Positions 7,932 through 16,806 are shown, numbered from the stretch's first letter. The stretch is DNA of 64,000 nt from Streptomyces sp. NBC_00539 (GCF_036346105.1 NZ_CP107812.1:62001-126000), one strand, 5' to 3'. Made by a program: numbers and translations. The notes: generated from the sequence alone by a model not told the origin.

Positions 7932-9377
7932 ATGACAGCGCTCCCTTCGTGCTCCGCCCGCGTGGTCGTCCTCGGTGGTGGTCTGGCCGGCACCCTCGCT
8001 GCCGCGGCCCTCGCGCCCCACGTGGGCGAAGTGCTCGTCCTGGAGCACGACCCGGTGCTTCCCGAGGCACCCGCGCCGCGGCCCAGACTCCCCCAGGCCG
8101 CCCACGCGCACATACTGTGGGCCGGCGGGGCCGACGCCATGGAGGAGCTGCTTCCGGGGGTGACGGACGAGTGGCTCGCCGCCGGCGCCCACCGGATCCC
8201 GATCCCCAAGGGCATGGTGTCCTTCTCGCCGGCGGGCTGGTACCGCCGCTCGTGGCCCGATACCCACTACCTGATCGGGGCCAGCCGGAACCTCATCGAC
8301 TGGGCCGTACGCAGGCGCGTCCTGCGGTTGCCGAACGTCCGGGTGCGGACCGGCGTCAAGGTCTGCGGTCTGCAAGGGGACGCGGCCCGGGTGGTGGGCG
8401 TGGTGGTCCGTGACGCGCGGGACGAGCGGCAGGTCGTCGCGGCGGACCTCGTCGTCGACGCGACGGGCCGCGGTTCGAGGAGCACCCGATGGCTGCGGGA
8501 GATAGGCGGACCCGAGGTGCGGGAGACCGTCGTCGATGCGGGAGTCCGCTACGCGAGCCGCAAGTACCGGGCGCCCGAGGGGGCCGAGACCGGCTGGCCG
8601 GTGATCCACATCCCCGCCGATCCCCGCGAGGACCGGCCCGGGCTCTTCGCCACGATCATCTCCATCGAGGACGGCCAGTGGCACGTCAGTCTCTCGGGTA
8701 CCCGCGGGGCCGAGCCCTCGGCGGGTGAGGACCTGTTCGAGGAGTTCGCCCGTCGCGTCCGTCATCCGCTGGTGGCCGAACTCCTCGCGCGCGCCGAACC
8801 GGTGAGCGAGGTCTCCGTGTTCACCCGTACCGCGAACAGGAGGCGCCATTTCGAGCAGGCGGCTCTGCCCGAGGGTTTCCTCGTCATGGGGGACGCGGCC
8901 ACCAGCCTCAATCCCGTCTACGGTCACGGCATGTCCGCGGCGGCCCGCGGTGCGGTCGCGCTGCGGGACACGACGCGGCGCACGTCGGTGCTCTCGCCGG
9001 GATTCGCGTCGAAGGCCCAGCGCGCGATCGCCCGGCCGGCGGCGGCGGCCTGGATGCTGGCGGTCGCTCAGGACCGGTTCTACCCCGGCGCGGTGGGCAG
9101 GAAGCCGTCGCTGGTGGACCGTCTGGGAGCCCGCTACATCCACCGCCTCAGCCAGACGGCCGTCGGCAACGCCCTGGTCGTCAGGAGACTCACCGACGTC
9201 ATGACGATGCGCAGACCGGCCCACATCCTGGGGCTCCCCGACGTCCTCCTGGCCGCCGCGCGCGGCTCTCGCATGCCCCCGCTCGACGGGCCGGAGCTGA
9301 CGCGGAGGGAGCAGGACGTCCTGGACCGGCCGCCCCTGCGGTCGGCCGGGGCGGCCGCCGCCGATCCCGGTACGTAG
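7932..9377 (+). CDS. FAD-dependent oxidoreductase (aromatic hydroxylase/halogenase-like fold)
   Basis: 481 aa from ATG 7932; an ATG 36 bp upstream in frame is possible. The FAD-binding beta-alpha-beta motif is VVVLGGGLAGTLAAAAL near the N-terminus. A DATGRGSRS segment follows (DG motif region) and the ribityl-binding FLVMGDAATSLNPVYGHGMS lies near 320. This is the group of FAD proteins annotated as 2-polyprenyl-6-methoxyphenol hydroxylase-like. The substrate is unknown. It lies directly upstream of the XRE/ImmA/MAB_1171c cassette, but 190 bp of sequence with palindromes separates them, so co-transcription is unlikely. Confidence 0.8.
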   Translation: MTALPSCSARVVVLGGGLAGTLAAAALAPHVGEVLVLEHDPVLPEAPAPRPRLPQAAHAHILWAGGADAMEELLPGVTDEWLAAGAHRIPIPKGMVSFSPAGWYRRSWPDTHYLIGASRNLIDWAVRRRVLRLPNVRVRTGVKVCGLQGDAARVVGVVVRDARDERQVVAADLVVDATGRGSRSTRWLREIGGPEVRETVVDAGVRYASRKYRAPEGAETGWPVIHIPADPREDRPGLFATIISIEDGQWHVSLSGTRGAEPSAGEDLFEEFARRVRHPLVAELLARAEPVSEVSVFTRTANRRRHFEQAALPEGFLVMGDAATSLNPVYGHGMSAAARGAVALRDTTRRTSVLSPGFASKAQRAIARPAAAAWMLAVAQDRFYPGAVGRKPSLVDRLGARYIHRLSQTAVGNALVVRRLTDVMTMRRPAHILGLPDVLLAAARGSRMPPLDGPELTRREQDVLDRPPLRSAGAAAADPGT

Positions 9378-9410
9378 GCCGTCCCTTCCGGCCGGCCGCG
9401 CGCCGACCAG

Positions 9411-9451
9411 CCGGCGCCCGCCCGCCCGCCCGCCCGCGCGCCCGCGCGCTC
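9411..9451. repeat. CCCG/CGCG low-complexity tract
   Basis: Tandem GCCC/CGCG units directly after the flavoenzyme gene. This may be a simple-sequence tract or part of a terminator. Confidence 0.5.
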
Positions 9452-9457
9452 GTCCGT

Positions 9458-9471
9458 GAAACGATCGTTTC
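9458..9471. promoter_or_regulatory. Perfect palindrome GAAACGATCGTTTC, candidate operator
   Basis: A 14-bp perfect palindrome 100 bp upstream of the XRE gene start. Its place and symmetry suit a dimeric HTH repressor, most simply the XRE protein acting on its own cassette (inference). Confidence 0.5.
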
Positions 9472-9510
9472 GTTGCCTCGACCACCGTTTCCGTGGTCTA
9501 GTGATCGGCA

Positions 9511-9531
9511 GGTCAGGAGCCCACCCTGACC
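9511..9531. promoter_or_regulatory. Inverted repeat GGTCAGG-N7-CCTGACC upstream of XRE gene
   Basis: Perfect 7-bp arms around a 7-nt spacer, ending 39 bp before the chosen ATG. This is a second candidate operator or leader hairpin for the cassette. Confidence 0.4.
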
Positions 9532-9570
9532 ATGTCCTTGTCCTCCCTCCGTGTCCTGATTGGAGGGTCA

Positions 9571-10278
9571 ATGAGCGACGGGTACCAGGACCTCGCCACG
9601 ACCATCGACACCCTTGTGCACAGAACGGGACTTGACCGGGGGAGCCTGTTCGACCTCAAGAGACTGTCCTTCCACACCTCGCTGCCGGAGGCCGACATCC
9701 GCAGGCTCCTGGACGGCGAGGAGCTGGAGGCCGCGGAGGTCGACCACCAGGAGGTGGCGCGCCGGATCCAGTTCCTGATGGACACGCGGCTGTGCCGGGA
9801 AGAAGGACCCGGGGGCGCCGTCCGGGAGCGCCCGTACACGGCGCCGGAGATCGCCGCCGGGATCGGCATGACGCCGCAGTGGCTCAACACCCTGCTCAGC
9901 CAGCGCAAGCAGAGTTCGCCGAACCTCAAGCACGCCGGGCGGATCGCGCGGTTCTTCAACGTGCCGGTCAACTTCTTCACCGACGAACCGGCGGAGGCGC
10001 TGAACCGGGTGCTGCAGAGCGAGGTCCTCCCCCAGCTGAGCGCCCTCATCGGGAACCCGCGCGCGGCCGTCAGGAACCGCTACGCCCTGGAGATCCAGCA
10101 CCGGCTGGGTGACGTGGTCCTGGAGCCGCCCGTGGAGCGGGCGTTGATGCTCTTCGTCGACGGGATCGCGCGGGAGGAGAGCCCCGCCGGGCGGGCTTCC
10201 CACAGAAGAGCGGACTCCGGGAACCACTCCTGCGCAGACGACGCGGGGCGAGTCTCTGCGGGCGCGAAGCACTCCTAG
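9571..10278 (+). CDS. XRE-type HTH regulator of an ImmA/IrrE cassette
   Basis: 235 aa from ATG 9571; an in-frame ATG at 9532 is less likely because it overlaps the inverted repeat. The HTH lies in the middle (YTAPEIAAGIGMTPQWLNTLL, then a recognition helix) and is followed by ARFFNVPVNFFTDEP. That F-F-x-V-x-x-x-F-F-x-D pattern is typical of XRE repressors with an adjoining ImmA/IrrE peptidase. The N-terminal part (DIRRLLDGEELEAAEVDHQE) resembles a second, degenerate DNA-binding or dimerisation region. The metallopeptidase gene follows after 30 bp. Confidence 0.75.
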   Translation: MSDGYQDLATTIDTLVHRTGLDRGSLFDLKRLSFHTSLPEADIRRLLDGEELEAAEVDHQEVARRIQFLMDTRLCREEGPGGAVRERPYTAPEIAAGIGMTPQWLNTLLSQRKQSSPNLKHAGRIARFFNVPVNFFTDEPAEALNRVLQSEVLPQLSALIGNPRAAVRNRYALEIQHRLGDVVLEPPVERALMLFVDGIAREESPAGRASHRRADSGNHSCADDAGRVSAGAKHS

Positions 10279-10308
10279 GTCAAAACCGTATAAATGGGGA
10301 CGTACCAC

Positions 10309-10869
10309 ATGGGCAAGAGGAAGATGATCAGGCTGCGGAACGAGATTCTCGCGAACCTCGGCCGCCCGATCCCGTCGGATCCCGACGAACTCTTCGAGGC
10401 ACTCAGGCAATTCCTGGAGCGACGGTTCAACGAGGACCGCGGGGACGGAGCGTACCGGCCGGTGCAGCTCCTCTTCCGTGAGTTCCCCGAGGACACCGCC
10501 AGCGGGCTGACGCTGACCTTCGACGACCGGATGGTCATCGTCGTCGAGCGCCACACGACCACCCTTCACCAGCTGGTGATCTTCGCGCACGAGATGTGGC
10601 ACGCCCTGATGGGCAAGTGCCTGACCCACGGCGCACAGCCCGACGCGGTGTCCGCGGCCGCCCGCTCCCTGGGGGGCGAACTGGAGCACGCCGACATCCT
10701 CGCCCTCGCCGCGCGCACCCATTTCCACACCAAGGAGGAGAACGACGCCGAGGCGTTCGGGCTGCTCCTGGGCAGCAGCTGCCGGGAGATCCTCGAACCG
10801 GGCGCCGCCTCCCTTCCGAACACAGGTCTGGCCGGGCGCATCCAGTCCAGCATGGGCCGGGGCTTTTGA
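10309..10869 (+). CDS. ImmA/IrrE-type metallopeptidase
   Basis: 186 aa from ATG 10309, which has GGGGA eight bases upstream; ATG 10294 is an alternative. The zinc-peptidase motif HEMWH (residues 94-98) lies in LHQLVIFAHEMWHALMG, and the third ligand is probably the Glu in NDAEAFG further on. In known systems (ImmA of ICEBs1, IrrE/DdrO of Deinococcus) such enzymes cleave the partner XRE repressor. The XRE gene directly upstream is the expected substrate here (inference). The membrane protein gene starts 2 bp after its stop, so the genes are coupled. Confidence 0.75.
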   Translation: MGKRKMIRLRNEILANLGRPIPSDPDELFEALRQFLERRFNEDRGDGAYRPVQLLFREFPEDTASGLTLTFDDRMVIVVERHTTTLHQLVIFAHEMWHALMGKCLTHGAQPDAVSAAARSLGGELEHADILALAARTHFHTKEENDAEAFGLLLGSSCREILEPGAASLPNTGLAGRIQSSMGRGF

Positions 10870-10871
10870 GC

Positions 10872-12185
10872 ATGGAGGGGTCGGACTACTACATACCCGC
10901 GTTCGCGCTGGCCGTCGCGCTCGTGGTGAAGCTTCCCTCGCTGTGGCACAGCAGACGTTCGCCGATGTCCCAGGCGATCTTCGTCATCATCGCCGCCTCA
11001 GCCGGGGGGTTCGCCTTCGCGGCTCCGCCGAGCGTCGAACGCGTCAACCGGCTGACGGGCGTCTCGAACGTCTCGGCCCTGATCGTCTACTGCTTCCTGT
11101 CGTGCCTGTCCTGCGCTTCGATGGTGCTGCTCCTGCACTGGCGCGGGGGGCCCGAGGCGAGCGTCCGCCGGCAGACCAGGATGTGGATCGCCGCCACCGC
11201 CTGCGTGATCTCGACCTTCTGCGTCCTGTTCGCGCTCAGCGACGTACCCGCGGAGCGGCCTCGCGACCTCGACACCTACTACGCGACCACCCCCTTCATC
11301 GGCCAGATGATCGTGTTGTACCTGACCGCTCACGCGGCCACCGCCACGGTCGTGATGACGAAGTGCTGGCGCTGGTCGGCCGAACTCCGGGCGGCGAAGG
11401 CAAGCTGGACCCGGTGGGGCCTGCTCACCCTGGTGACGGCCTTCGGCCTCGGCCTGTCCTTCGCCCTGCTCAAGTTCACGGCCGTGGGGGCCCGCTGGGC
11501 CGGTACCGACGCGTTGGACGTGCTCAGCACCGACATCGCCCCTCCGCTCGCCGGTTTGGGCGCCTTCATGACCACCGTCGGATTCCTGATCCCGGTCGTC
11601 GGGCCGCGACTGGAATCGATGTGGGACGCGTGGCGCGCCTACCGCCTCATGGAGCCGCTGTGGAGCGCTCTGGAACCCTGGGTCGGCGACGGCGCTCCCA
11701 TGCGGATCGCCAGGACCTCGTCCCTGGAGATGAGGGCCACCCTCAGGGCCACGGAGATCGCGGACCGCCTGCTTAACCTGGCGCCCCACCTCGACGCCAG
11801 GCATCGTGCGGCTGCCGAGCGCTATGCGACGGCGCGGGGCCTCGAAGTGGAGGCTGCCCTGATCGTGGCAGAGGCCGCCACGATCAGGGCAGCTCTCGCG
11901 TGCACTCCGGCTGCCGGGGCGCCCGCCCCTGCACGGGTCGCCGGTACGCCCGCCCCTGCACGGGTCGCCGGGGCGCCCGCCCGTGCGCTTGCGCCCGCCT
12001 CTGCGCCTGCGCGCGCACCGGAGCCCCAGCGCCCCCCGGCGGACGACAACGGGAACGCCCCTGGGCCTGGCCCGCTCCCCATACGGATCTCCGGAACGAA
12101 CGGGCTCGCGGAGCTCAGCCGCCACTTCTCCAGGATCCACCCGACGGACCTCCTGGTCGACGCCGCCCACTCGGAGAGCAACTGA
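10872..12185 (+). CDS. MAB_1171c-type multipass membrane protein, copy 1
   Basis: 437 aa with about seven hydrophobic helices in the first 250 residues. A soluble helical part follows (MRATLRATEIADRLLNLAPHLD), then an Ala/Pro repeat tail (about 355-395). Motif LDTYYATTPFIGQMIVLYLTAH near residue 135 is shared with the next gene. Automated annotation calls such proteins MAB_1171c family putative transporters, but no transport function has been shown to my knowledge. Coupling to the ImmA/IrrE gene suggests a membrane sensor feeding a protease/repressor pair (inference). Confidence 0.7.
   Translation: MEGSDYYIPAFALAVALVVKLPSLWHSRRSPMSQAIFVIIAASAGGFAFAAPPSVERVNRLTGVSNVSALIVYCFLSCLSCASMVLLLHWRGGPEASVRRQTRMWIAATACVISTFCVLFALSDVPAERPRDLDTYYATTPFIGQMIVLYLTAHAATATVVMTKCWRWSAELRAAKASWTRWGLLTLVTAFGLGLSFALLKFTAVGARWAGTDALDVLSTDIAPPLAGLGAFMTTVGFLIPVVGPRLESMWDAWRAYRLMEPLWSALEPWVGDGAPMRIARTSSLEMRATLRATEIADRLLNLAPHLDARHRAAAERYATARGLEVEAALIVAEAATIRAALACTPAAGAPAPARVAGTPAPARVAGAPARALAPASAPARAPEPQRPPADDNGNAPGPGPLPIRISGTNGLAELSRHFSRIHPTDLLVDAAHSESN
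11928..11990 (+). repeat. In-frame direct repeats coding Ala-Pro-Ala-Arg-Val-Ala-Gly
   Basis: Repeated units of GCCCGCCCCTGCACGGGTCG type (two nearly identical and one degenerate) encode the AP-rich linker near the end of the first MAB_1171c-type protein. Confidence 0.6.
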
Positions 12186-12187
12186 TC

Positions 12188-12286
12188 ATGCACACTCCTC
12201 CCCCCGGTGCTCAGGTCAGGGAGATCCACACCCCCGCGCCACGCGTCCCCGCTTTCCGTCACTGCGTGCGCGGTGGCCGCCGGTGA
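12188..12286 (+). CDS. Possible 32-aa coupling ORF between the two MAB_1171c genes
   Basis: ATG 12188 lies 3 bp after the previous stop and has GGAGAG about ten bases upstream. The frame encodes 32 residues rich in Pro, His and Arg (begins MHTPPPGAQVREIHTPAPR). Its TGA (12284-12286) overlaps the GTG start of the next gene as GTGA. No homology is recognised. It may be a small protein, or simply serve to carry ribosomes to the GTG start, which lacks a good ribosome site of its own. Confidence 0.35.
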   Translation: MHTPPPGAQVREIHTPAPRVPAFRHCVRGGRR

Positions 12287-13464
12287 GCGCGGGCACCGCG
12301 TTCCTCGGCTCGGCCGGCGTGCTCGTGGTCGTCACGATCATCAAGCTCTGGGCCTTGCGGAAGAACCCCAAGGACCCGATCCTCCGCGCCGTGTGCGGGA
12401 CGCTGTTCATCGGGGCGCTCCTGTTCGTCACCGCGGCCCCGCCGCACCTGGCGAAGATCAACAGTTGGTTCGGCACACCCAACATCGCAGCGCCGATCGT
12501 GTACTGCATCCTCACGGCGTTCGACGCCATCAACATCGTCCTGCTGATCCACTGGCGGGGGAACGAGGACGAGGCGCGCACCCGGCGGCAGACCCGGCTG
12601 TGCCTGACCGCCTACCTGGCGGTGATGGCGGCGATCGTGCTCCTCTTCGCCCTGGGCGACGCACCCGTGGAGCGGCTGCGCGACCTGGACACGTACTACG
12701 CCAACACGCCCTTCATCCGCGAGATGATCGTGCTCTACCTCGCCGCGCACACGGTCGCGGCAGTCACCATGACGGTGCTGTGCTGGCGGTGGTCACGCCA
12801 AGTACCCGGCAGCCTGCGTCTCGGGCTGCTCACCATCGCCGCCGGTTCTTCCTCCGCGTTCCTCTACGACCTGCTGAAGTACACGGCCATCATGGCGCGG
12901 TGGGCGGGCGGCAACCTCGACTGGCTGAGCACCCATGCCGCGTTCTCCCTGGCCGGCGTCTCCGCCCTGCTGGTCGCCGCCGGATTCCTCATTCCTCCGA
13001 TCGGACAGGGGGCCAGTTCCCGTTGGGGGACGTTCCAGCAGTTCCAGCGGCTCAAGCCGCTCTGGCTGGAGATCCGGACGGAGATCCCCCGCACGTGCCC
13101 GAAGCCGATGAGCTGGTGGCGGTCGCTGGACCTGCGCCTGATGCAGCGGGAGCGGGACATCCACGACGCCGTGCTGCGGCTCGGCCCCTACTTCGACGCG
13201 TCGACCGGCAAGAAGGTCTACGAGGAGGCCCTGGCCGAACACGCCGAACGCCGCAGGGCGCGCGGCGAGGCCGACGCCTCGGTGATCGCCGGAGCCGTCA
13301 TCGCCAAGGCGACCGCGCGGCCGGCGGTCGACCCGGAGGACAGGTGGATGCTCACCTCCACCGAGGACCCCGAAGACCTCGTCAGGATGTCCGACGCACT
13401 GGCCCGCTCCCCGCGGGTCCAGGCGATCCGGCGCTGGGCCGCGCGCGTGGGGTGCCGTACGTGA
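12283..13464 (+). CDS. MAB_1171c-type multipass membrane protein, copy 2
   Basis: 393 aa from GTG 12283. Seven hydrophobic helices lie in the first 245 residues, then a cytoplasmic part with SWWRSLDLRLMQRERDIHDA and LRLGPYFDAS. It shares with copy 1 the RRQTR element and the loop-helix LDTYYANTPFIREMIVLYLAAH, so the two are tandem paralogues. The C-terminus lacks the Pro/Ala tail of copy 1. Upstream sequence in this frame has no convincing earlier start; the GTG overlaps the stop of the 32-codon ORF. Confidence 0.7.
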   Translation: MSAGTAFLGSAGVLVVVTIIKLWALRKNPKDPILRAVCGTLFIGALLFVTAAPPHLAKINSWFGTPNIAAPIVYCILTAFDAINIVLLIHWRGNEDEARTRRQTRLCLTAYLAVMAAIVLLFALGDAPVERLRDLDTYYANTPFIREMIVLYLAAHTVAAVTMTVLCWRWSRQVPGSLRLGLLTIAAGSSSAFLYDLLKYTAIMARWAGGNLDWLSTHAAFSLAGVSALLVAAGFLIPPIGQGASSRWGTFQQFQRLKPLWLEIRTEIPRTCPKPMSWWRSLDLRLMQRERDIHDAVLRLGPYFDASTGKKVYEEALAEHAERRRARGEADASVIAGAVIAKATARPAVDPEDRWMLTSTEDPEDLVRMSDALARSPRVQAIRRWAARVGCRT

Positions 13465-13699
13465 AGCCCGCAGCGTCGCGAGCAGAAACCTTTCCTCCGT
13501 CGGCTTCCGGGAGGCCGGACCCAGTGGGGCCGTAGGGCCTCTGACGAACCGTTTCCCCGCTCACGTCTCCGCTGCTCACGTCTGCACTGTTCTCGTCTGC
13601 GCTGCTCACCGCACCACCGATGACATCGCCCCCGCACAGGCGACAGGACCACCGAAACCGACCGCGAGTCGTCAGGGACGAGATCCAGGAGGAACTCCC
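13465..13699. repeat. Intergenic region with imperfect CTGCTCACGTCTG repeats
   Basis: At about 13555-13615 short imperfect direct repeats of a CGCTGCTCACGTCTG-like unit occur three to four times. A ribosome site (AGGAGGA) precedes the OYE gene. No gene is seen. Confidence 0.45.
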
Positions 13700-14962
13700 A
13701 TGCACCTCTTCACACCTCTTGAACTGCCCAACGGATCCTGGCTGCCGAACCGGGTGGCGAAGGCCGCCATGGAAGAGAGCCTGGCGCACCAGCCCGGACA
13801 GCTGCCGGGGCGGAAGATCGAGGAGCTCTACCGCCGCTGGGCCCGCGGCGGGAGCGGCCTCATCATCACGGGCAACGTCATGGTCGACAGACGCGCCCTG
13901 ACCTCACCGAGAACCATCGTGCTCGACGCCGGGACACCCCTCGAACCGTTCCGCCGCTGGGCCGCGGCCGCCGGATCGGCCGGCGGGCACGTCTGGATGC
14001 AGATCAACCACCCCGGGCGCCAGGTCCGCTCCGACCTGCCCGGCGTCGCCTGGGCGCCCTCCGACATAGGCGTCAGCCTGGGCAAGCACACCTCCGCCTT
14101 CGCCCGCCCCACGGCGATGGACGAGAGCGACATCGCGGCCACCGTCGCACGCTTCGCCACCACCGCCCGTCTCGCCGAGGAGGCCGGCTTCCACGGCGTC
14201 CAGATACACGCCGCCCACGGCTACCTCCTGAGCCAGTTCCTGTCCCCGCTGGCCAACCGGCGCAGCGACCGTTGGGGCGGCAGTCTGGAGAACCGGGCCA
14301 GACTCCTCATGGAGACCGTGAAGGCCGTCCGCGCCCAGGTGTCCGAGCACTTCGCCGTCGGCGTCAAGATCAACACGGCCGACTTCCAGCGCGGTGGCTT
14401 CGACACGGACGAAGTGGCGCGGGTCCTGGGGTTCATGGACGGCCTCGGCGTGGACCTCGTGGAACTCTCCGGCGGCACCGTCGAGAGCGCGGCGACCATG
14501 GGCCGTACCGCCGACGAGACCCTGCTCGACAGGGAGGCGTACTTCCTCTCGCTTGCCGAACGGCTCGTCGAAGCAGCCTCCGTTCCGCTGATGCTGACGG
14601 GAGGGATCTGCCGCCGTACGACTGCCGAGCGGGTCCTGGAGCGGGGGTTCGCCGTGGCCGGCGTGGCCACTGCCCTGGCCCTGTGCCCCGACCTGCCGGC
14701 CCGGTGGCAGGCGGGCGAGGACGCGCACGTCCCGCCGCCCCGGCTCGGCTGGAAGGACCAGGACCTCGCCAGCGCTGCGGTCCTGGCCATCGTGCGGGCC
14801 CACATGAGCCGCGTCGTGAGGGGCGGCGTGCCCCTGCCGAGGCTCCCCTCGTCGTTCGTCCTCGCCCTGGACACGCTGCGCAACCGGGGCAGTGTGCGGG
14901 CCTACGGAGCGTGGCTGGCCGCGAATCCGGCACCGGACGCGACACCGGCGGTGCAGGGCTGA
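13700..14962 (+). CDS. NADH:flavin oxidoreductase, Old Yellow Enzyme family
   Basis: 420 aa, a TIM barrel binding FMN. Visible features are the start LFTPLELPNGSWLPNRVAKAAM, MQINHPGRQ (residues 97-105), GVQIHAAHGYLLSQFLSPLANRRSDRWGGSLENR (the classic OYE block with the H-x-x-H pair and the SDRWGGS loop) and LTGGICRR (near 300). It has only the barrel, with no FeS/FAD domains as in 2,4-dienoyl-CoA reductase. It probably reduces an activated C=C bond with NAD(P)H. It follows the membrane protein pair by 235 bp and has its own ribosome site. Confidence 0.85.
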   Translation: MHLFTPLELPNGSWLPNRVAKAAMEESLAHQPGQLPGRKIEELYRRWARGGSGLIITGNVMVDRRALTSPRTIVLDAGTPLEPFRRWAAAAGSAGGHVWMQINHPGRQVRSDLPGVAWAPSDIGVSLGKHTSAFARPTAMDESDIAATVARFATTARLAEEAGFHGVQIHAAHGYLLSQFLSPLANRRSDRWGGSLENRARLLMETVKAVRAQVSEHFAVGVKINTADFQRGGFDTDEVARVLGFMDGLGVDLVELSGGTVESAATMGRTADETLLDREAYFLSLAERLVEAASVPLMLTGGICRRTTAERVLERGFAVAGVATALALCPDLPARWQAGEDAHVPPPRLGWKDQDLASAAVLAIVRAHMSRVVRGGVPLPRLPSSFVLALDTLRNRGSVRAYGAWLAANPAPDATPAVQG

Positions 14963-15071
14963 GGGGTTGCGGGGTTGAAGGGCTGAGGGGGACGTGGGGT
15001 TCCGGGCTACTCAGGCGGAGGTGAGTACATGCGCTCTGCTCTGCTGCCGGGCGGCCGGGGACCCTTGCGCC

Positions 15072-15485
15072 ATGCGCCCGAATCCGCTGAACCCCGCTCC
15101 CTTTCTGATGCTGTTCCTCGTCGCGGCCGCGTCGTGGGCCGCCTGGCTGGGCTGGGACCAGCACCGTGACGTGCATCCCGACGGTTCGGTCGCGGGTCCG
15201 TACGAGGCATGGCAGGTGGTCGGGCTGGTGCTGACCCTCCTGGTACCGGTGTACTGGGCTGCTTCCCGGCGACACGTCGTGGGCGCGGTGTTCGGCACCA
15301 CGGCCGGTGTGACCACCGCCGCCTTCTACGACTGGTCGGACGACTCCAGCGGACTCTTCGTCATCGGCGTGGGCCTGGTCATGACCGCGTGCCTCCTGGC
15401 CACCTCCGCGCTCTCCGCCGTGGTCGTCGTCCGCAGGGGCGAGGGAGGCTTCCGCGGCGACCGGCCCGGGTCTCCCCGCCCATGA
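15072..15485 (+). CDS. Four-helix integral membrane protein, hypothetical
   Basis: 137 aa from ATG 15072; the frame is open back to 14994 but the hydrophobic protein begins here. Helices are at about 9-26, 47-66, 70-85 and 97-120. The loop GWDQHRDVHPDGSVAGPYEAWQ lies between the first two. No family is recognised. The 110 bp upstream hold repeated GGGGTTGCGGGGTTGAAGGG runs. Confidence 0.6.
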   Translation: MRPNPLNPAPFLMLFLVAAASWAAWLGWDQHRDVHPDGSVAGPYEAWQVVGLVLTLLVPVYWAASRRHVVGAVFGTTAGVTTAAFYDWSDDSSGLFVIGVGLVMTACLLATSALSAVVVVRRGEGGFRGDRPGSPRP

Positions 15486-15619
15486 CGTGCTCGGCCCGCG
15501 GCTGTTCACCAGCCCACCCTCGCGTGCGTCCGAGCCCCTCGGTGACGGCAAGATCGATTGTCAGTGGTGGGTGAGAAGGTAGGAGCATCCAGTCGGGAAC
15601 GGGAATCGGGGGAGCCGTC

Positions 15620-16660
15620 ATGTCCGGAAGTCAGAATTACATCAATCACGTTGCTCTTGTGTTGGATGCCAGTTCGTCCATGTCGCACCTGAGCCGCAAG
15701 GTCATCGATGTCGCGGACCAGCAGATCGCGTATCTGGCTCGCCGGTCGAAGGAACTGGACCAGGAAACCCGTGTCACGGTGTACGTCTTCGCGGACAAGG
15801 TGGAGTGCGTCATCTACGACAAGGACGTGCTGCGCATGCCGTCCCTCAAGCAGTTGTACCGTGTCGGCGGAATGACCGCTCTGCTGGCGGCCACACTGAA
15901 GTCGCAGCGGGAGCTGGCGCAGACGGCGCAGATCTACGGCGACCACAGCTTCCTGACGTTCGTCCTGACCGACGGCCAGGAGAACGCCAGTCATCGCTGC
16001 CCGCAGGCCCCTTCCCGGGATCCGCGTGAGCTCACGCGGGCGGTGGCGGAGTTGGTCGAGACGCAGCAGGACAACTGGACCCTGGCCGTCCTCGTGCCGG
16101 ACCAGATGGGCAAGCGCGAGGCCATGCAGTGCGGTTTCCCCAAGAACAACATCGCCATTTGGGACGCCACCAGCACACAGGGCCTGGAAGAAGCCGGACA
16201 GGTGATCCAGCAGGCGACCGAGAAGTTCATGGTCGGCCGCACCCGGGGAATCCGCGGATCTCGGGCGGTATTCTCCACGGGCGCGGAAACCGTCAACAAG
16301 GACACCATCAAGGCAGCCGGTCTCACCCCGGTGGACCCGGCCGGATACCAGCTCGTTCCGGTGGCCCGCGAAGCGGTGATACGGGAATGGATCGTGGAAA
16401 GCGGCCACACTTACCGGACCGGTTGTGCTTTCTATCAGCTCAGCAAGTCGGAGAAAGTACAGGCACGAAAGCAGATCGCGGTGCTGGAGAAGAAGACGGA
16501 CCGGGTGTACACGGGCCCCCAGGCCCGTGCCCTGCTCGGCCTGCCGGACGCGGAAGTGCGGGTCAAGCCCGACCACAACGACGACTTCACCATCTTCGTG
16601 CAGAGCACCAGCGTGAACCGGAAGCTGGTGCCGAACACGCGGCTGCTGCTGATGAGCTGA
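15620..16660 (+). CDS. VWA-domain protein
   Basis: 346 aa. A von Willebrand factor A domain occupies residues 8-200. The metal-binding MIDAS motif D-x-S-x-S is DASSSM (16-21), and the other ligands are likely in GGMTAL and FVLTDGQENAS. The C-terminal 140 residues (from about RGSRAVFSTGAE) form a second domain with PDHNDDFTIFVQSTSVNRKL near the end. No signal peptide or helix is seen, so it is cytosolic. Such VWA proteins are common in streptomycetes and their phages; a role in protein assembly is typical of the fold but unproven here. Confidence 0.75.
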   Translation: MSGSQNYINHVALVLDASSSMSHLSRKVIDVADQQIAYLARRSKELDQETRVTVYVFADKVECVIYDKDVLRMPSLKQLYRVGGMTALLAATLKSQRELAQTAQIYGDHSFLTFVLTDGQENASHRCPQAPSRDPRELTRAVAELVETQQDNWTLAVLVPDQMGKREAMQCGFPKNNIAIWDATSTQGLEEAGQVIQQATEKFMVGRTRGIRGSRAVFSTGAETVNKDTIKAAGLTPVDPAGYQLVPVAREAVIREWIVESGHTYRTGCAFYQLSKSEKVQARKQIAVLEKKTDRVYTGPQARALLGLPDAEVRVKPDHNDDFTIFVQSTSVNRKLVPNTRLLLMS

Positions 16661-16763
16661 CGCCGTGCGAAACCCACCGGCGCAAGTGGCGGGGTGACGG
16701 CCGGCCGTCCCTGTCCAGACCGGCCTGGTCGTCACTTCATCCGCCGATATCGACACTCTCAGA

Positions 16764-16806
16764 GCGAGCGTGCCGCCCCGAACGACGTTCGGGGCGGCAC
16801 GCTCGC
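16764..16806 (+). terminator. Strong hairpin terminator after the VWA gene
   Basis: Arms 16764-16784 and 16786-16806 are a perfect 21-bp inverted repeat around a single central base, followed by TTGCTTGTT. It lies 104 bp after the VWA stop codon. Confidence 0.85.

Noticed and set aside
13555-13615. CRISPR-like repeats
   Set aside because: The units are short, imperfect and without spacers; no cas genes are present.
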